Assembly: GCA_947481755.1 (NCBI GenBank)
Contig: CANKHS010000002.1
Location: forward strand, 1-30,653
Length of the DNA stretch: 30,653 bases
Source: Actinomycetota bacterium
GTDB lineage: Bacteria; Actinomycetota; Thermoleophilia; Gaiellales; F1-60-MAGs149
Reading direction: 5' to 3'
Below the pieces are notes generated by a model, which ran no database searches, had not been told where the DNA came from, and saw nothing but the letters and a program-made list of their open reading frames with translations. The position numbers and the translations under genes were made by a program. Below are positions 13,933-21,143 of this stretch, piece by piece; positions within the stretch are counted from its first letter, which is position 1; each line of letters opens with the position of its first letter.

Positions 13933-14768
13933 CTCACGCGGCTGCGCACGAGTTCTCGTGCCAGCACTTGAGCCTCGTTGATCGACGCTCCGTAGCGCGT
14001 CGCCCCGAGTTCCAGTGCCTCTGTCCGTCCGATACCCGTGCCGCCGACGATGGTCAGGAAATCGGCCGCCGCGAGTGCGGACAGTGCCTGACTGATGCCA
14101 GAGCGATCTTCGACGCAGCAGGAAAGTGCGACGACGTCGGCCTGTTCTCTCTCTGCCATCTGCACAATCTCGCCCACGGGGAGATCCGCGCCGAGATAAC
14201 TCACTCGGAAGCCGTCCACGTGAAGGCCAGCAGAGACCATCTGTGCGGCAAGGGAATGCCGATCACCGACGGCTGAGGCCACGACGACGCATCCGACACG
14301 CGGACCGGTTTTGCTCGAGCGCGAGGAAATATGCTCCAGCAGACCTTCGATGATTCGCGACGCACGATGCTCCTCGGCGACCGTCAGGTTTCCTGCCCTC
14401 CAGAGGGCACCGATCCGCGTTAGCGTCGGCCCGTACAGGCGATCGCAAAGATCGGCCACAGTGGCGCCTCCGTCCAGCAGACGCTGGGACTGTTGGCGCG
14501 CGGCCCCGCTATCTCCAGCGATCAGTACGTCGAACAGCTTGTCGACCAATTTGGACCAGTTGTGCGCGCTCCGTTGAGGGACAGCGCCTTTACGCGCGTC
14601 GCGTTCGCTGAGCCACGCATCAAGATCGGAGGAACGAATACGGTAGGTTCCACCAGCAACCAGGGCGTTGAGTTCGCCGCTGCGAACGCGTCGATACAGC
14701 GTCTGATAATGGCACCCAACAACGTCAGCGGCCTCTTGGAGCGTCAGTAGTTGCTCGGTCGTTGTCAC
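13929..14768 (-). CDS. CarH/LitR-like cobalamin-binding regulator (HTH + B12-binding)
   Basis: 279-residue three-part protein. Residues ~6-57 are an excisionase/MerR-type HTH (LTLQEAADVVGCHYQTLYRR, ending SSDLDAWLSERDARKG). Residues ~70-150 match the helical cap of B12-binding regulators, including a perfect W-x9-EH motif (W123 to E133-H134, in LWRAGNLTVAEEH). Residues ~156-275 are a Rossmann B12-binding domain with D169-x-H171 (GDRHSLAAQ), YLGADLP, VGGTGIG and GATRYGAS. The usual DxHxxG has Ala at the final position. W-x9-EH is characteristic of adenosylcobalamin photoreceptors such as CarH. Function here, including light sensing, is inferred. It starts at GTG 14768, 32 bp after the MFS gene on the same strand. 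Confidence 0.85.
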   Translation of the reverse strand: MTTTEQLLTLQEAADVVGCHYQTLYRRVRSGELNALVAGGTYRIRSSDLDAWLSERDARKGAVPQRSAHNWSKLVDKLFDVLIAGDSGAARQQSQRLLDGGATVADLCDRLYGPTLTRIGALWRAGNLTVAEEHRASRIIEGLLEHISSRSSKTGPRVGCVVVASAVGDRHSLAAQMVSAGLHVDGFRVSYLGADLPVGEIVQMAEREQADVVALSCCVEDRSGISQALSALAAADFLTIVGGTGIGRTEALELGATRYGASINEAQVLARELVRSRVS

Positions 14769-14800
14769 AGTCGTCTCATCGCAATCATGCCTGTTCCGGC

Positions 14801-16006
14801 TTAGAGCGCGGGAGATTCCACGTGATGTTCGTTGCCCGTTGGATGCAGCCCGCGGTGGCGAACGACGACGGCGAGCACTGCGCCTGCCCCACCGACGACG
14901 GCCAGCCAGAATGCGGCGCGCGGCTCAATCGCGTCCGAAATGATGCCCGCGCTCGCGGCGCCAGCTCCGATTCCGACGGTAAATGTCGTTGAGACCCAGG
15001 TAAACGCCTCGGTGACGGTTCCGCGCGGCGCGAGGGATTCGATCAAGACGTAGAGCGTCGCGATCACGGGTGCGTTAGCGATCCCCGTCACCACCAGCAA
15101 CACGCCGAGTTGCCACGGGGTTTGCGCAAGCATCAGCACGAGGAAGCCGGCGAGATTGAACAGCAGCAGCAGCCCAAGCATGCGTTGCGGTGTCTGCGGC
15201 CAGCGGCGGAGAGCGAAGAGCAGCCCGCCGATCACACTGCCTACCGCCCAGACGGCAAGCAGGGGGCCAGCGCTGTGGTGCATCGAATCGGCGTAGGCGG
15301 CGATCGCCAACTCGAGTGCGCCCCAGGCAAAGGCAAGCCCCAAAATGGACGCCAGCACGCGGCGGACTGGACTTGCGGCTAACGGACCCAGTAGGTGTCG
15401 TTCTCCGACGTGAGCCGAGCGCCAGGTGCGACTCTGTTCTGACGTCGCAAACCAGGTTACGCCGATCACGCTAAACGCCGCCATGACGACTAGCGTCGCC
15501 CGCGGATCGATCGCGCCCGCGATGGTCGCCGCGAGGAGCGGACCCAGAATCCAGATCGCCTCTTGTGCGGTGGAGTCGAGCGAGAACGCTTGCGTGAGTT
15601 GACGGCGGTCGGTGAATAGCGTTGACCAACCCGCGCGCATCGATGCGGCAAGCGGCGGGTTGGAGAAGCCGTACACGATGCAGAGGCCGAACAGCAGAAT
15701 GCCGCCGGAGGGAGCAAGCAGGGCGAGAGCCAGCAGCGCTGTTACCTGCGACAGCATGCTCAACACGAGCACGCGCGTCTGTCCCTGACGATCAATCAGT
15801 CGCCCCAGGACGGGCGAGCCGAAGCTCGTACCGATCGTTGCTGCACTGACAGCAAGCCCCGCGATCGCGTAGGAGCCACCCGCGCCACGCACCAGCAAGA
15901 ACAGCGCAAGCGCCCCCATTCCAACGGGCATTCGACCGACAATGGCGGCGACGATCAGGCGCGGGACAGACGGAACACCGAGAATGTCTTTGTAGGGATA
16001 CCGCAC
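14801..16006 (-). CDS. MFS family permease
   Basis: 401-residue protein with about 12 predicted transmembrane helices, in the major facilitator superfamily. The loop between helices 2 and 3 carries a motif-A-like segment (SPVLGRLIDRQGQTRVLVLS). Helix-rich halves are separated by a hydrophilic stretch near SEQSRTWRSAHVGERHLLGP. The C-terminus is basic and His-rich (RHRGLHPTGNEHHVESPAL). The start is GTG 16006 (MRYPYKDILG); no clear ribosome-binding site is visible. The substrate cannot be read from sequence; its form resembles drug or metabolite exporters. It is the probable first gene of a two-gene unit with the cobalamin-binding regulator. Confidence 0.85.
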   Translation of the reverse strand: MRYPYKDILGVPSVPRLIVAAIVGRMPVGMGALALFLLVRGAGGSYAIAGLAVSAATIGTSFGSPVLGRLIDRQGQTRVLVLSMLSQVTALLALALLAPSGGILLFGLCIVYGFSNPPLAASMRAGWSTLFTDRRQLTQAFSLDSTAQEAIWILGPLLAATIAGAIDPRATLVVMAAFSVIGVTWFATSEQSRTWRSAHVGERHLLGPLAASPVRRVLASILGLAFAWGALELAIAAYADSMHHSAGPLLAVWAVGSVIGGLLFALRRWPQTPQRMLGLLLLFNLAGFLVLMLAQTPWQLGVLLVVTGIANAPVIATLYVLIESLAPRGTVTEAFTWVSTTFTVGIGAGAASAGIISDAIEPRAAFWLAVVGGAGAVLAVVVRHRGLHPTGNEHHVESPAL

Positions 16007-16046
16007 GTCTGCAGTGTGCGTGGTATCGCAATATGACCGCCCCGGG

Positions 16047-16052
16047 TACCGT
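16047..16052 (+). promoter_or_regulatory. -10 box TACCGT immediately upstream of tRNA-Arg
   Basis: TACCGT lies exactly six bases before tRNA-Arg position 1, the same spacing as the leaderless protein genes. If used, transcription would begin at or within a base or two of the mature tRNA 5' end. Confidence 0.4.
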
Positions 16053-16058
16053 TCAGGG

Positions 16059-16131
16059 GCGCCCGTAGCTCAGGGGATAGAGCAAGAGACTTCTAATCTC
16101 GAGGCCGCAGGTTCGAATCCTGCCGGGCGCA
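16059..16131 (+). tRNA. tRNA-Arg (TCT)
   Basis: 73-nt cloverleaf: acceptor GCGCCCG/CGGGCGC, D stem GCTC/GAGC, anticodon loop CTTCTAA with anticodon TCT (decodes AGA), T arm GCAGG-TTCGAAT-CCTGC, discriminator A (16131). The top pair of the anticodon stem is A27 opposite G43, a mismatch. CCA is not encoded. It lies between the divergently oriented MFS gene and trkH, with no integrase or repeated 3' end nearby. Confidence 0.94.
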
Positions 16132-16157
16132 TCACGACCGCGGGACCGACTGTTGAG

Positions 16158-17681
16158 CTAGCGGCGCCAGTATGCGCGGGTGAAGAGCACAAAGATCGGG
16201 ATGATCTCGAGTCGCCCGATCCACATCAGCACGATCATCGCGACCTTGCTCTCCCACGGATAGCCGGCGAAGGAACCAAACGGACCCGATGCGCCGACGC
16301 CGGGGCCGACGTTACCGAGCGTCGTCGCCGCCGAGACCATCGCGGTAAACGTTTCCTGTGCGTAGCCGCGTAACGTGCAATCGAGCAGGATGAAGATCGT
16401 ACCCACGACCCAGGCCGCGAGGTACAGCCCCGCGAATACCGTCGCCCCCTGAATCGCGCTCTCACGCACTGGGGTCTTATTCACACGCACCGGGAGAATC
16501 GCCTCAGGGTGGACGGCTGTCTCGACATCGCGTCGCATAACGCCCGCAATCAGGCGAATACGAATCACCTTGATTGCCCCTGCTGTAGAACCTGCGCAAC
16601 CGCCGATGAACATGGTGAGAAAAAGGATCAGAAGGCAAAAGGCCGCCCACGTATTGAAATCCTGTGACGCGTAGCCCGTCGTCGTCATGATGCTGACAAC
16701 CTGGAACGTGGCCTCACCAAACGATGCAATCCATCCCTTATCGGAGGTCGCCAGCAAGCCGACTCCAACGAGAATCGATGCTCCAGCGAGGATTCCGATA
16801 TAGACGCGAAACTCGCCGTCGCGTACCGCTGCACCCCAGTCGCGCTTGACCATCAGATACCAGAGGGCAAAGTTGGCGCCGGCGATCACCTGGAAGATCG
16901 TCATGATCGTCAGCGTCGCTGCGCCGTACGGCTGCATCGAGTCCGCATTGGGTGAAAAGCCCCCGGTCGACATTGCCGTAAACATGTGAACGATCGACTC
17001 GAATAAGTTCATTCCGACTTCGAACCCGAGGAGCCCAACGACCCACAGAGCAGCCACCATCACGATCGAGATTCCCGTGTAGACGAGCCATAGGTGGAGT
17101 GCGGTATCGCGCAACCGGGGCGTCAACTTGTCAACTTCAGGGCCTGGTGCCTCGCGCTCGAGAAGCGCTTTGCCACCTGGCCCCGTCCGGCCAAAGACCG
17201 CAATTGCGAGCGCGACGATACCCATACCACCGAGCCACTGAGTCATCCCTCTCCAGAAGTAGATCGAGTTGTTGTGTGAATCGAAATCACTGATCACGGT
17301 TGATCCCGTGGTTGTGAAACCACTCATGGTCTCGAAGTAGGCGTCGACGAGGTTGCCGAGATCTCCGCCCTCGACCATGTAGGGAACACCGCCGAGCAGT
17401 GCGGCGCCAGCCCAGGCAAAAGCGACGACGGCAAATGCCTCGCGCACGGTCACGTCGTCGGAGCGACGTCCGCAGGCAAACTCAATGGCGTACCCGGCTA
17501 CGAATCCGATCGCGAGCGTCACAACGAATGGGATGATGGTCTCGCCGTAGATCAGGGCAACCACGATCGGCACGAGCAGCGTGAGACTCAGCCAGCGAAG
17601 AATTTTGCCGACCATACTCAGCACCGCGAGCAGATCTACTGCGAGGTACTGACGCGACTGGGCCACGACTGCAGAGGTCAT
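16158..17681 (-). CDS. trkH: Potassium uptake protein TrkH/KtrB family
   Basis: 507-residue membrane pore protein of the Trk/Ktr K+ uptake system. Pore-loop motifs with the characteristic glycines are visible: MSGFTTTGSTVI, MSTGGFSPNA, MTTTGYASQDF and SAATTLGNVGPGVG. The block MFIGGCAGSTAGAIKVIRIR is a strong family signature, as is WRGMTQWLGGMGIV. The ATG overlaps the trkA stop by 4 nt (ATGA), so it is translated in a trkA-trkH operon from the promoter in front of trkA. Length is normal for TrkH. Confidence 0.95.
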   Translation of the reverse strand: MTSAVVAQSRQYLAVDLLAVLSMVGKILRWLSLTLLVPIVVALIYGETIIPFVVTLAIGFVAGYAIEFACGRRSDDVTVREAFAVVAFAWAGAALLGGVPYMVEGGDLGNLVDAYFETMSGFTTTGSTVISDFDSHNNSIYFWRGMTQWLGGMGIVALAIAVFGRTGPGGKALLEREAPGPEVDKLTPRLRDTALHLWLVYTGISIVMVAALWVVGLLGFEVGMNLFESIVHMFTAMSTGGFSPNADSMQPYGAATLTIMTIFQVIAGANFALWYLMVKRDWGAAVRDGEFRVYIGILAGASILVGVGLLATSDKGWIASFGEATFQVVSIMTTTGYASQDFNTWAAFCLLILFLTMFIGGCAGSTAGAIKVIRIRLIAGVMRRDVETAVHPEAILPVRVNKTPVRESAIQGATVFAGLYLAAWVVGTIFILLDCTLRGYAQETFTAMVSAATTLGNVGPGVGASGPFGSFAGYPWESKVAMIVLMWIGRLEIIPIFVLFTRAYWRR

Positions 17682-19003
17682 AGGGCCTGTTCGAGCCCAG
17701 GAACCTTCGCAGCCTCAGCGACAATAATGGCCGAGTCGCCAGCCTGCAGAACGTCATCCCCACGTGGGAAGATCACGCGTCCGTTGCGGACAATCGCACT
17801 CACAATCGCGCCCTCGAGGGGTCGCTCGCGGAACGGTCGACCGATCAGTGCACTCTCACTCCGTACCTCGAGCTCCAAGACCTCGACGCGATCGTTTTCA
17901 AGCATCGCGAATCCGCGGGTCCGAGGATCATGGGTAAAGCGGACGATTTCCTCGGCCACCACGAGGCGCTGGTTGAGCGCGTGATCGATACCAACCTGCT
18001 CGAAGATTGGAACGAGTTCCGGATTGCCGACGACGGCAATGGCAACGTCGACACCGGCCTGCTTCGCCAACAAACCAATCATCAGGTCGCGTTCATCACT
18101 GTCGGTGCAGCAGACGATCGCATCCGCTCGCCCGATGTTCTCGCGCTCAAGAAAGCGTGGATCCGTCGCGTCCGCGCAGAAGACGTGTGCGGCCTCAATC
18201 TCTTCTGCACAGCGCCGCGCCGCGGAAGCGTCCCAGTCGATGATGCGCACGCTGAGATGTTGGGCACAAAGATTTGCGGCAATGGCGCGACCCGTTGCTC
18301 CAGCGCCAACGACAACAACCTCCCGAATCTCATGGACGCCGCGCCGTGCGAGTCGGTGTGCCCAATCACGGGATGCCTCAGGCGACGCAATCACGACAAC
18401 GCGGTCGCCCTCGAGGACTACGTCGTTGCCGCCTGGAATGGTGATGCTGTCGCCACGAATCAGCGAGGCGATCACGCTGGCATCGGGGATGTGGATATCA
18501 GCAATGCGTTTGCCGACGATGTTCTCCGTGGCATCGGCGTGCACTTCAAATTCGACCATCTCGGCGCGGCCGTCCGCAAACATTGCAGTCTGTAGTGCGC
18601 CGGGTAGGCCGATCGCCCGGACGACAGCCTGCGCGATCTCGTTCTCTGAGGCAATCATCGCGTCCACGGGCAACTCGCCTCGGCGCCAGGCGTCGAGATA
18701 CTCAGCGCTCGACGTTCGCACGAGTATGCGGCCCGCGCACAACGAACGCGTCTGCAGGGCGGAAACGATGTTCACCTCGTCGCGGTCGGTGCAGACGATC
18801 ACGAGGTCAGCCCGCTCGACGCCAGCGCGAATCAGTGTCGAACGTGACGTGCCATTACCAGCGACCGTGAGTACGTCATAACGGTTTGTGATCTGGTTGA
18901 GGAGGGAGTCGTCAAGGTCGACGATTGTGACGTTGTGCTGATCGTGCACAGCCGCTGCGACGCTGGTGCCAACACGACCAGCTCCGATGACAAGGATCTC
19001 CAC
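17678..19003 (-). CDS. trkA: Trk potassium system NAD-binding regulatory subunit TrkA
   Basis: 441-residue cytoplasmic gating subunit with two RCK_N (Rossmann) and two RCK_C domains. The first domain starts ILVIGAGRVGTSVAAAV (GxGxxG) and the second reads VVVVGAGATGRAIAANL, so this is a full-length tandem TrkA. C-terminal RCK_C segments include EVHADATENIVGKRIADIHI and LEVRSESALIGRPFRERPL. I place the start at GTG 19003 rather than at the open-frame limit 19075: the Rossmann strand begins there, and TATTCT lies exactly six bases upstream, the leaderless pattern. It is divergent from corA with an 81-bp gap and overlaps trkH by 4 nt. Confidence 0.95.
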   Translation of the reverse strand: MEILVIGAGRVGTSVAAAVHDQHNVTIVDLDDSLLNQITNRYDVLTVAGNGTSRSTLIRAGVERADLVIVCTDRDEVNIVSALQTRSLCAGRILVRTSSAEYLDAWRRGELPVDAMIASENEIAQAVVRAIGLPGALQTAMFADGRAEMVEFEVHADATENIVGKRIADIHIPDASVIASLIRGDSITIPGGNDVVLEGDRVVVIASPEASRDWAHRLARRGVHEIREVVVVGAGATGRAIAANLCAQHLSVRIIDWDASAARRCAEEIEAAHVFCADATDPRFLERENIGRADAIVCCTDSDERDLMIGLLAKQAGVDVAIAVVGNPELVPIFEQVGIDHALNQRLVVAEEIVRFTHDPRTRGFAMLENDRVEVLELEVRSESALIGRPFRERPLEGAIVSAIVRNGRVIFPRGDDVLQAGDSAIIVAEAAKVPGLEQAL

Positions 19004-19009
19004 GCATCC

Positions 19010-19015
19010 AGAATA
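19010..19015 (-). promoter_or_regulatory. -10 box TATTCT for trkA-trkH, leaderless
   Basis: TATTCT, six bases, then GTG 19003, without a Shine-Dalgarno. This supports the shortened trkA start. Confidence 0.6.
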
Positions 19016-19084
19016 GACGCTCGATCTTCGCCCGCGCGCTATTGTTCCGGGGCGCAATGCACCGATCACCTTCAACTACCCCTT

Positions 19085-20068
19085 ATGCCTCGTATCCGTC
19101 GACCCCGGCCCCGCGCCGCGTCCGTCTCGGTTCCGTTTTCGTCGGAGCCTCGCGTCAGCGTGCTCGAGCAGGGTGGTATGCGGTGGATCCAGATGGAGTC
19201 GCCCGGGCCTGCTGAGATCGCCTGGTTGGAGAGCGAGTTCTCCTTCCACGAGCTTGATATCGAAGACGTCCGTTCGCGACGTCAGCGCCCGAAGGTCGAC
19301 GATTATCCCGATTATGTCTTCGTGGTGCTGCATTTTCCGTGGTACGACAAGGCGTCGGGTCGTCTCTTTCCTGCCGAGGTAAATGCCTTCATCGGTAAGG
19401 ACTTTCTGATCACGATTCCGAACGTGCCACTGAAGCCGGTCCGGAACGTCTATCGGCGTCTTGAGGCGAATCCCGAGGAGTGCGCGGAGTGGTTTGCCAA
19501 GGGCTCTGGCTTCCTGTTCTACGAGGTGCTCGACGCGCTCTACGGCTACTGCTTCCCGATCCTCGATCAGATCGGGCGCAAACTGGAAGAGATCGAAGAC
19601 CATATGTTCGAGCGCGATCCGGACGAGTCGATCGTGCGCCAGATCTCAAACGCCAAGCAGGAGATCATTTCCTATCGCAAGATCACCAAGCCGCAACGCC
19701 CGGTTTTGCGCCAGCTGGAGCGTGCCGGTGAACGGTTCCTCGCGACCGAGGAACTCGACATCTACTACGACGACCTGATCGACTCTGCCGAGCGCATCTG
19801 GGACCTCTTGGAGAACTACAAAGAGGTTGTCGAAGCGCTTGAGGTGACGAACGAGACCGCCATTTCTCATCGGCAGAATCGCATCTTGCAGGTCCTCACC
19901 GTCTTGACGGTCGTGTTCTTGCCAATCACCTTCGTCACGAACCTGTTTGGCATGAACGTGCCGGTGCCCTGGGCCGAGTCGGGGCCGGCGTTCATTTTCA
20001 TTCTCGTCTCGCTGATGGTGACCGTCGTCTCGCTGCTCGGCCTCGCCCGCTGGCTCCGCTGGCTCTAG
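19085..20068 (+). CDS. corA: CorA family divalent cation (Mg2+/Co2+) transporter
   Basis: 327-residue CorA-type channel. The N-terminal alpha/beta cytoplasmic domain (IAWLESEFSFHELDIEDVRS, DDYPDYVFVVLHFPWYD) leads into long helices (LDALYGYCFPILDQIGRKLE). Two C-terminal transmembrane helices flank the selectivity signature, seen here as FGMNVPVP (canonical GMN present). The ATG at 19085 is chosen because the family domain begins soon after; a basic RIRRPRPR patch follows the start. There is no Shine-Dalgarno, and the nearest TAnnnT box is TATTGT, about 40 nt upstream. It diverges from trkA. Its stop overlaps the stop of the convergent dehydrogenase gene (CTAG). Confidence 0.93.
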   Translation: MPRIRRPRPRAASVSVPFSSEPRVSVLEQGGMRWIQMESPGPAEIAWLESEFSFHELDIEDVRSRRQRPKVDDYPDYVFVVLHFPWYDKASGRLFPAEVNAFIGKDFLITIPNVPLKPVRNVYRRLEANPEECAEWFAKGSGFLFYEVLDALYGYCFPILDQIGRKLEEIEDHMFERDPDESIVRQISNAKQEIISYRKITKPQRPVLRQLERAGERFLATEELDIYYDDLIDSAERIWDLLENYKEVVEALEVTNETAISHRQNRILQVLTVLTVVFLPITFVTNLFGMNVPVPWAESGPAFIFILVSLMVTVVSLLGLARWLRWL

Positions 20069-20949
20069 CGCGAGCGAATTGACGTCTGCGCGGCCTGTTC
20101 GGCGAGCCGCGTGACAGCCAACTCGCCCGCCTGCGGACCGTACTTCTCGTAGGCGGCCCCAAACCGTGCCCGCGCTGCCGTCGCGAGATCGCTGCTGTAG
20201 CCCATCTCGCTCTCGATTTCTCCGATCAGGCGCAGGTCCTTGACGCACAGCGCGAGTGTGAACGACTCGTCGTCATCGTCCGCCAAGATGTTGGGCAGAT
20301 CGTGCCCGGCAACCCACGAGTTGCCAGCGCTCTCGCGGACGAGTGTCGCGAAGGTGTCGACGTCGATGCCACAGCGTGTCGCCAACGACAGCGCGTCCGA
20401 CAGTGCCGTGACGTGGATGAACCAGAGCATGTTGGTCAGCAACTTGGCTGCGGTACCCGTTGAGGCGGGCCCCATGTGGTGAATGCTCGCGGAGATGGCT
20501 TCGAGCGCGGGGCGTGCAGCCGCCAGGGCCTCGTCTGTGGCTCCACACATGATCACGAGCGTGCCGTCTGCTGCGCCGTCTGCAGCGCCGGTGACCGGTG
20601 CATCAACGCAGAGGATTCCCCGCTCGCTGGCCGCTGCGTCCAAATCCTTGGCGTTCGTGAGGTTGACCGTTGAGAGGTTGATGAGCACCGAACCAGGCTG
20701 CATTCGACTGAGCAGGCCATGCTCGCCGAAGCAGACGGCTTCCACCTCAGGCGGTCCGGGAACGGAGATCATCACGACGGGTTCGGTGATTGGACCCGGT
20801 ACGCCAGCCGTCGCGCCGTCGGCAACGAGTGCGGCGACGCGTTCCGGGCTGAGATCATCGACGGTGACGTCGAAGCCGTGCTTGAGCAGGTTGCGGACCA
20901 TGCCGGCGCCCATGGAGCCGAGGCCGACGAAGCGTGTGGAGGAAGTCAT
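20065..20949 (-). CDS. 3-hydroxyisobutyrate dehydrogenase-family NAD(P)-dependent oxidoreductase
   Basis: 294-residue beta-hydroxyacid dehydrogenase. The N-terminal Rossmann fold has FVGLGSMGAGMVRNLLKHG; the substrate-binding signature is DAPVTGAADGAADGTLVIMC; the catalytic Lys lies in GTAAKLLTNMLWF; and a C-terminal KDLRLIGEIESEMG matches the family KDxxL motif. Members oxidise 3-hydroxyisobutyrate (valine catabolism), tartronate semialdehyde or related acids; which substrate applies cannot be decided here and no valine-pathway neighbour is present. ATG 20949 is preceded at six bases by TACGGT, so it is probably leaderless. A 12-bp palindrome (20994-21005) lies further upstream. Confidence 0.88.
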   Translation of the reverse strand: MTSSTRFVGLGSMGAGMVRNLLKHGFDVTVDDLSPERVAALVADGATAGVPGPITEPVVMISVPGPPEVEAVCFGEHGLLSRMQPGSVLINLSTVNLTNAKDLDAAASERGILCVDAPVTGAADGAADGTLVIMCGATDEALAAARPALEAISASIHHMGPASTGTAAKLLTNMLWFIHVTALSDALSLATRCGIDVDTFATLVRESAGNSWVAGHDLPNILADDDDESFTLALCVKDLRLIGEIESEMGYSSDLATAARARFGAAYEKYGPQAGELAVTRLAEQAAQTSIRSR

Positions 20950-20955
20950 GCCGTC

Positions 20956-20961
20956 ACCGTA
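20956..20961 (-). promoter_or_regulatory. -10 box TACGGT for the dehydrogenase gene, leaderless
   Basis: TACGGT, six bases, then ATG 20949, with no Shine-Dalgarno. Confidence 0.55.
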
Positions 20962-20993
20962 CGCCGTCTGACTGCTGCGCGCACAGAGCGTTC

Positions 20994-21005
20994 CACCACG
21001 TGGTG
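20994..21005. promoter_or_regulatory. CACCACGTGGTG palindrome upstream of the dehydrogenase gene
   Basis: A perfect 12-bp palindrome centred about 50 bp upstream of the predicted transcription start at 20949. This is a plausible position for an activator or repressor dimer. A related near-palindrome (CCAC-ATG-GTGG, 21017-21027) follows, which could be a second site or decay of the same structure. Confidence 0.35.
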
Positions 21006-21026
21006 AGCTACTGAAACCACATGGTG

Positions 21027-21139
21027 GATCAGCTTTGCTTTGGGGTCAGACCCCTCTGCAAAGCTGACGACGGCTACGTAGCGCGGATGCGGGGACGATG
21101 TGCTTTGCATAGGGGTCTGACCCCAAAGCAAAGCTGATC
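21027..21139. repeat. REP/BIME-like element: two 38-bp inverted copies of a hairpin unit
   Basis: Arms 21027-21064 and 21102-21139 are reverse complements at 37 of 38 positions, separated by 37 bp. Each arm is itself a near-palindrome: GCTTTGC, a 3-nt mismatch, GGGGTC, one base, GACCCC, a 3-nt mismatch, GCAAAGC. The spacer contains the palindrome CTACGTAG (21074-21081). Two REP-like hairpins in inverted orientation form a BIME-like element, as mobilised in other bacteria by REP-associated tyrosine transposases. None is encoded in this window. It begins 5 nt after the lepA stop, so it may also end lepA transcription. Confidence 0.8.
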
Positions 21140-21143
21140 ACGC

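Noticed and set aside
7100..16131. tRNA-His and tRNA-Arg as integration sites for a mobile element
   Set aside because: No integrase, no duplicated tRNA 3' end, and ordinary chromosomal genes on both sides.
21027..21139. Simple rho-independent terminator for lepA
   Set aside because: There is no T-run, and the nested symmetry with two near-identical inverted 38-bp arms exceeds what a terminator needs; termination may be a side effect.
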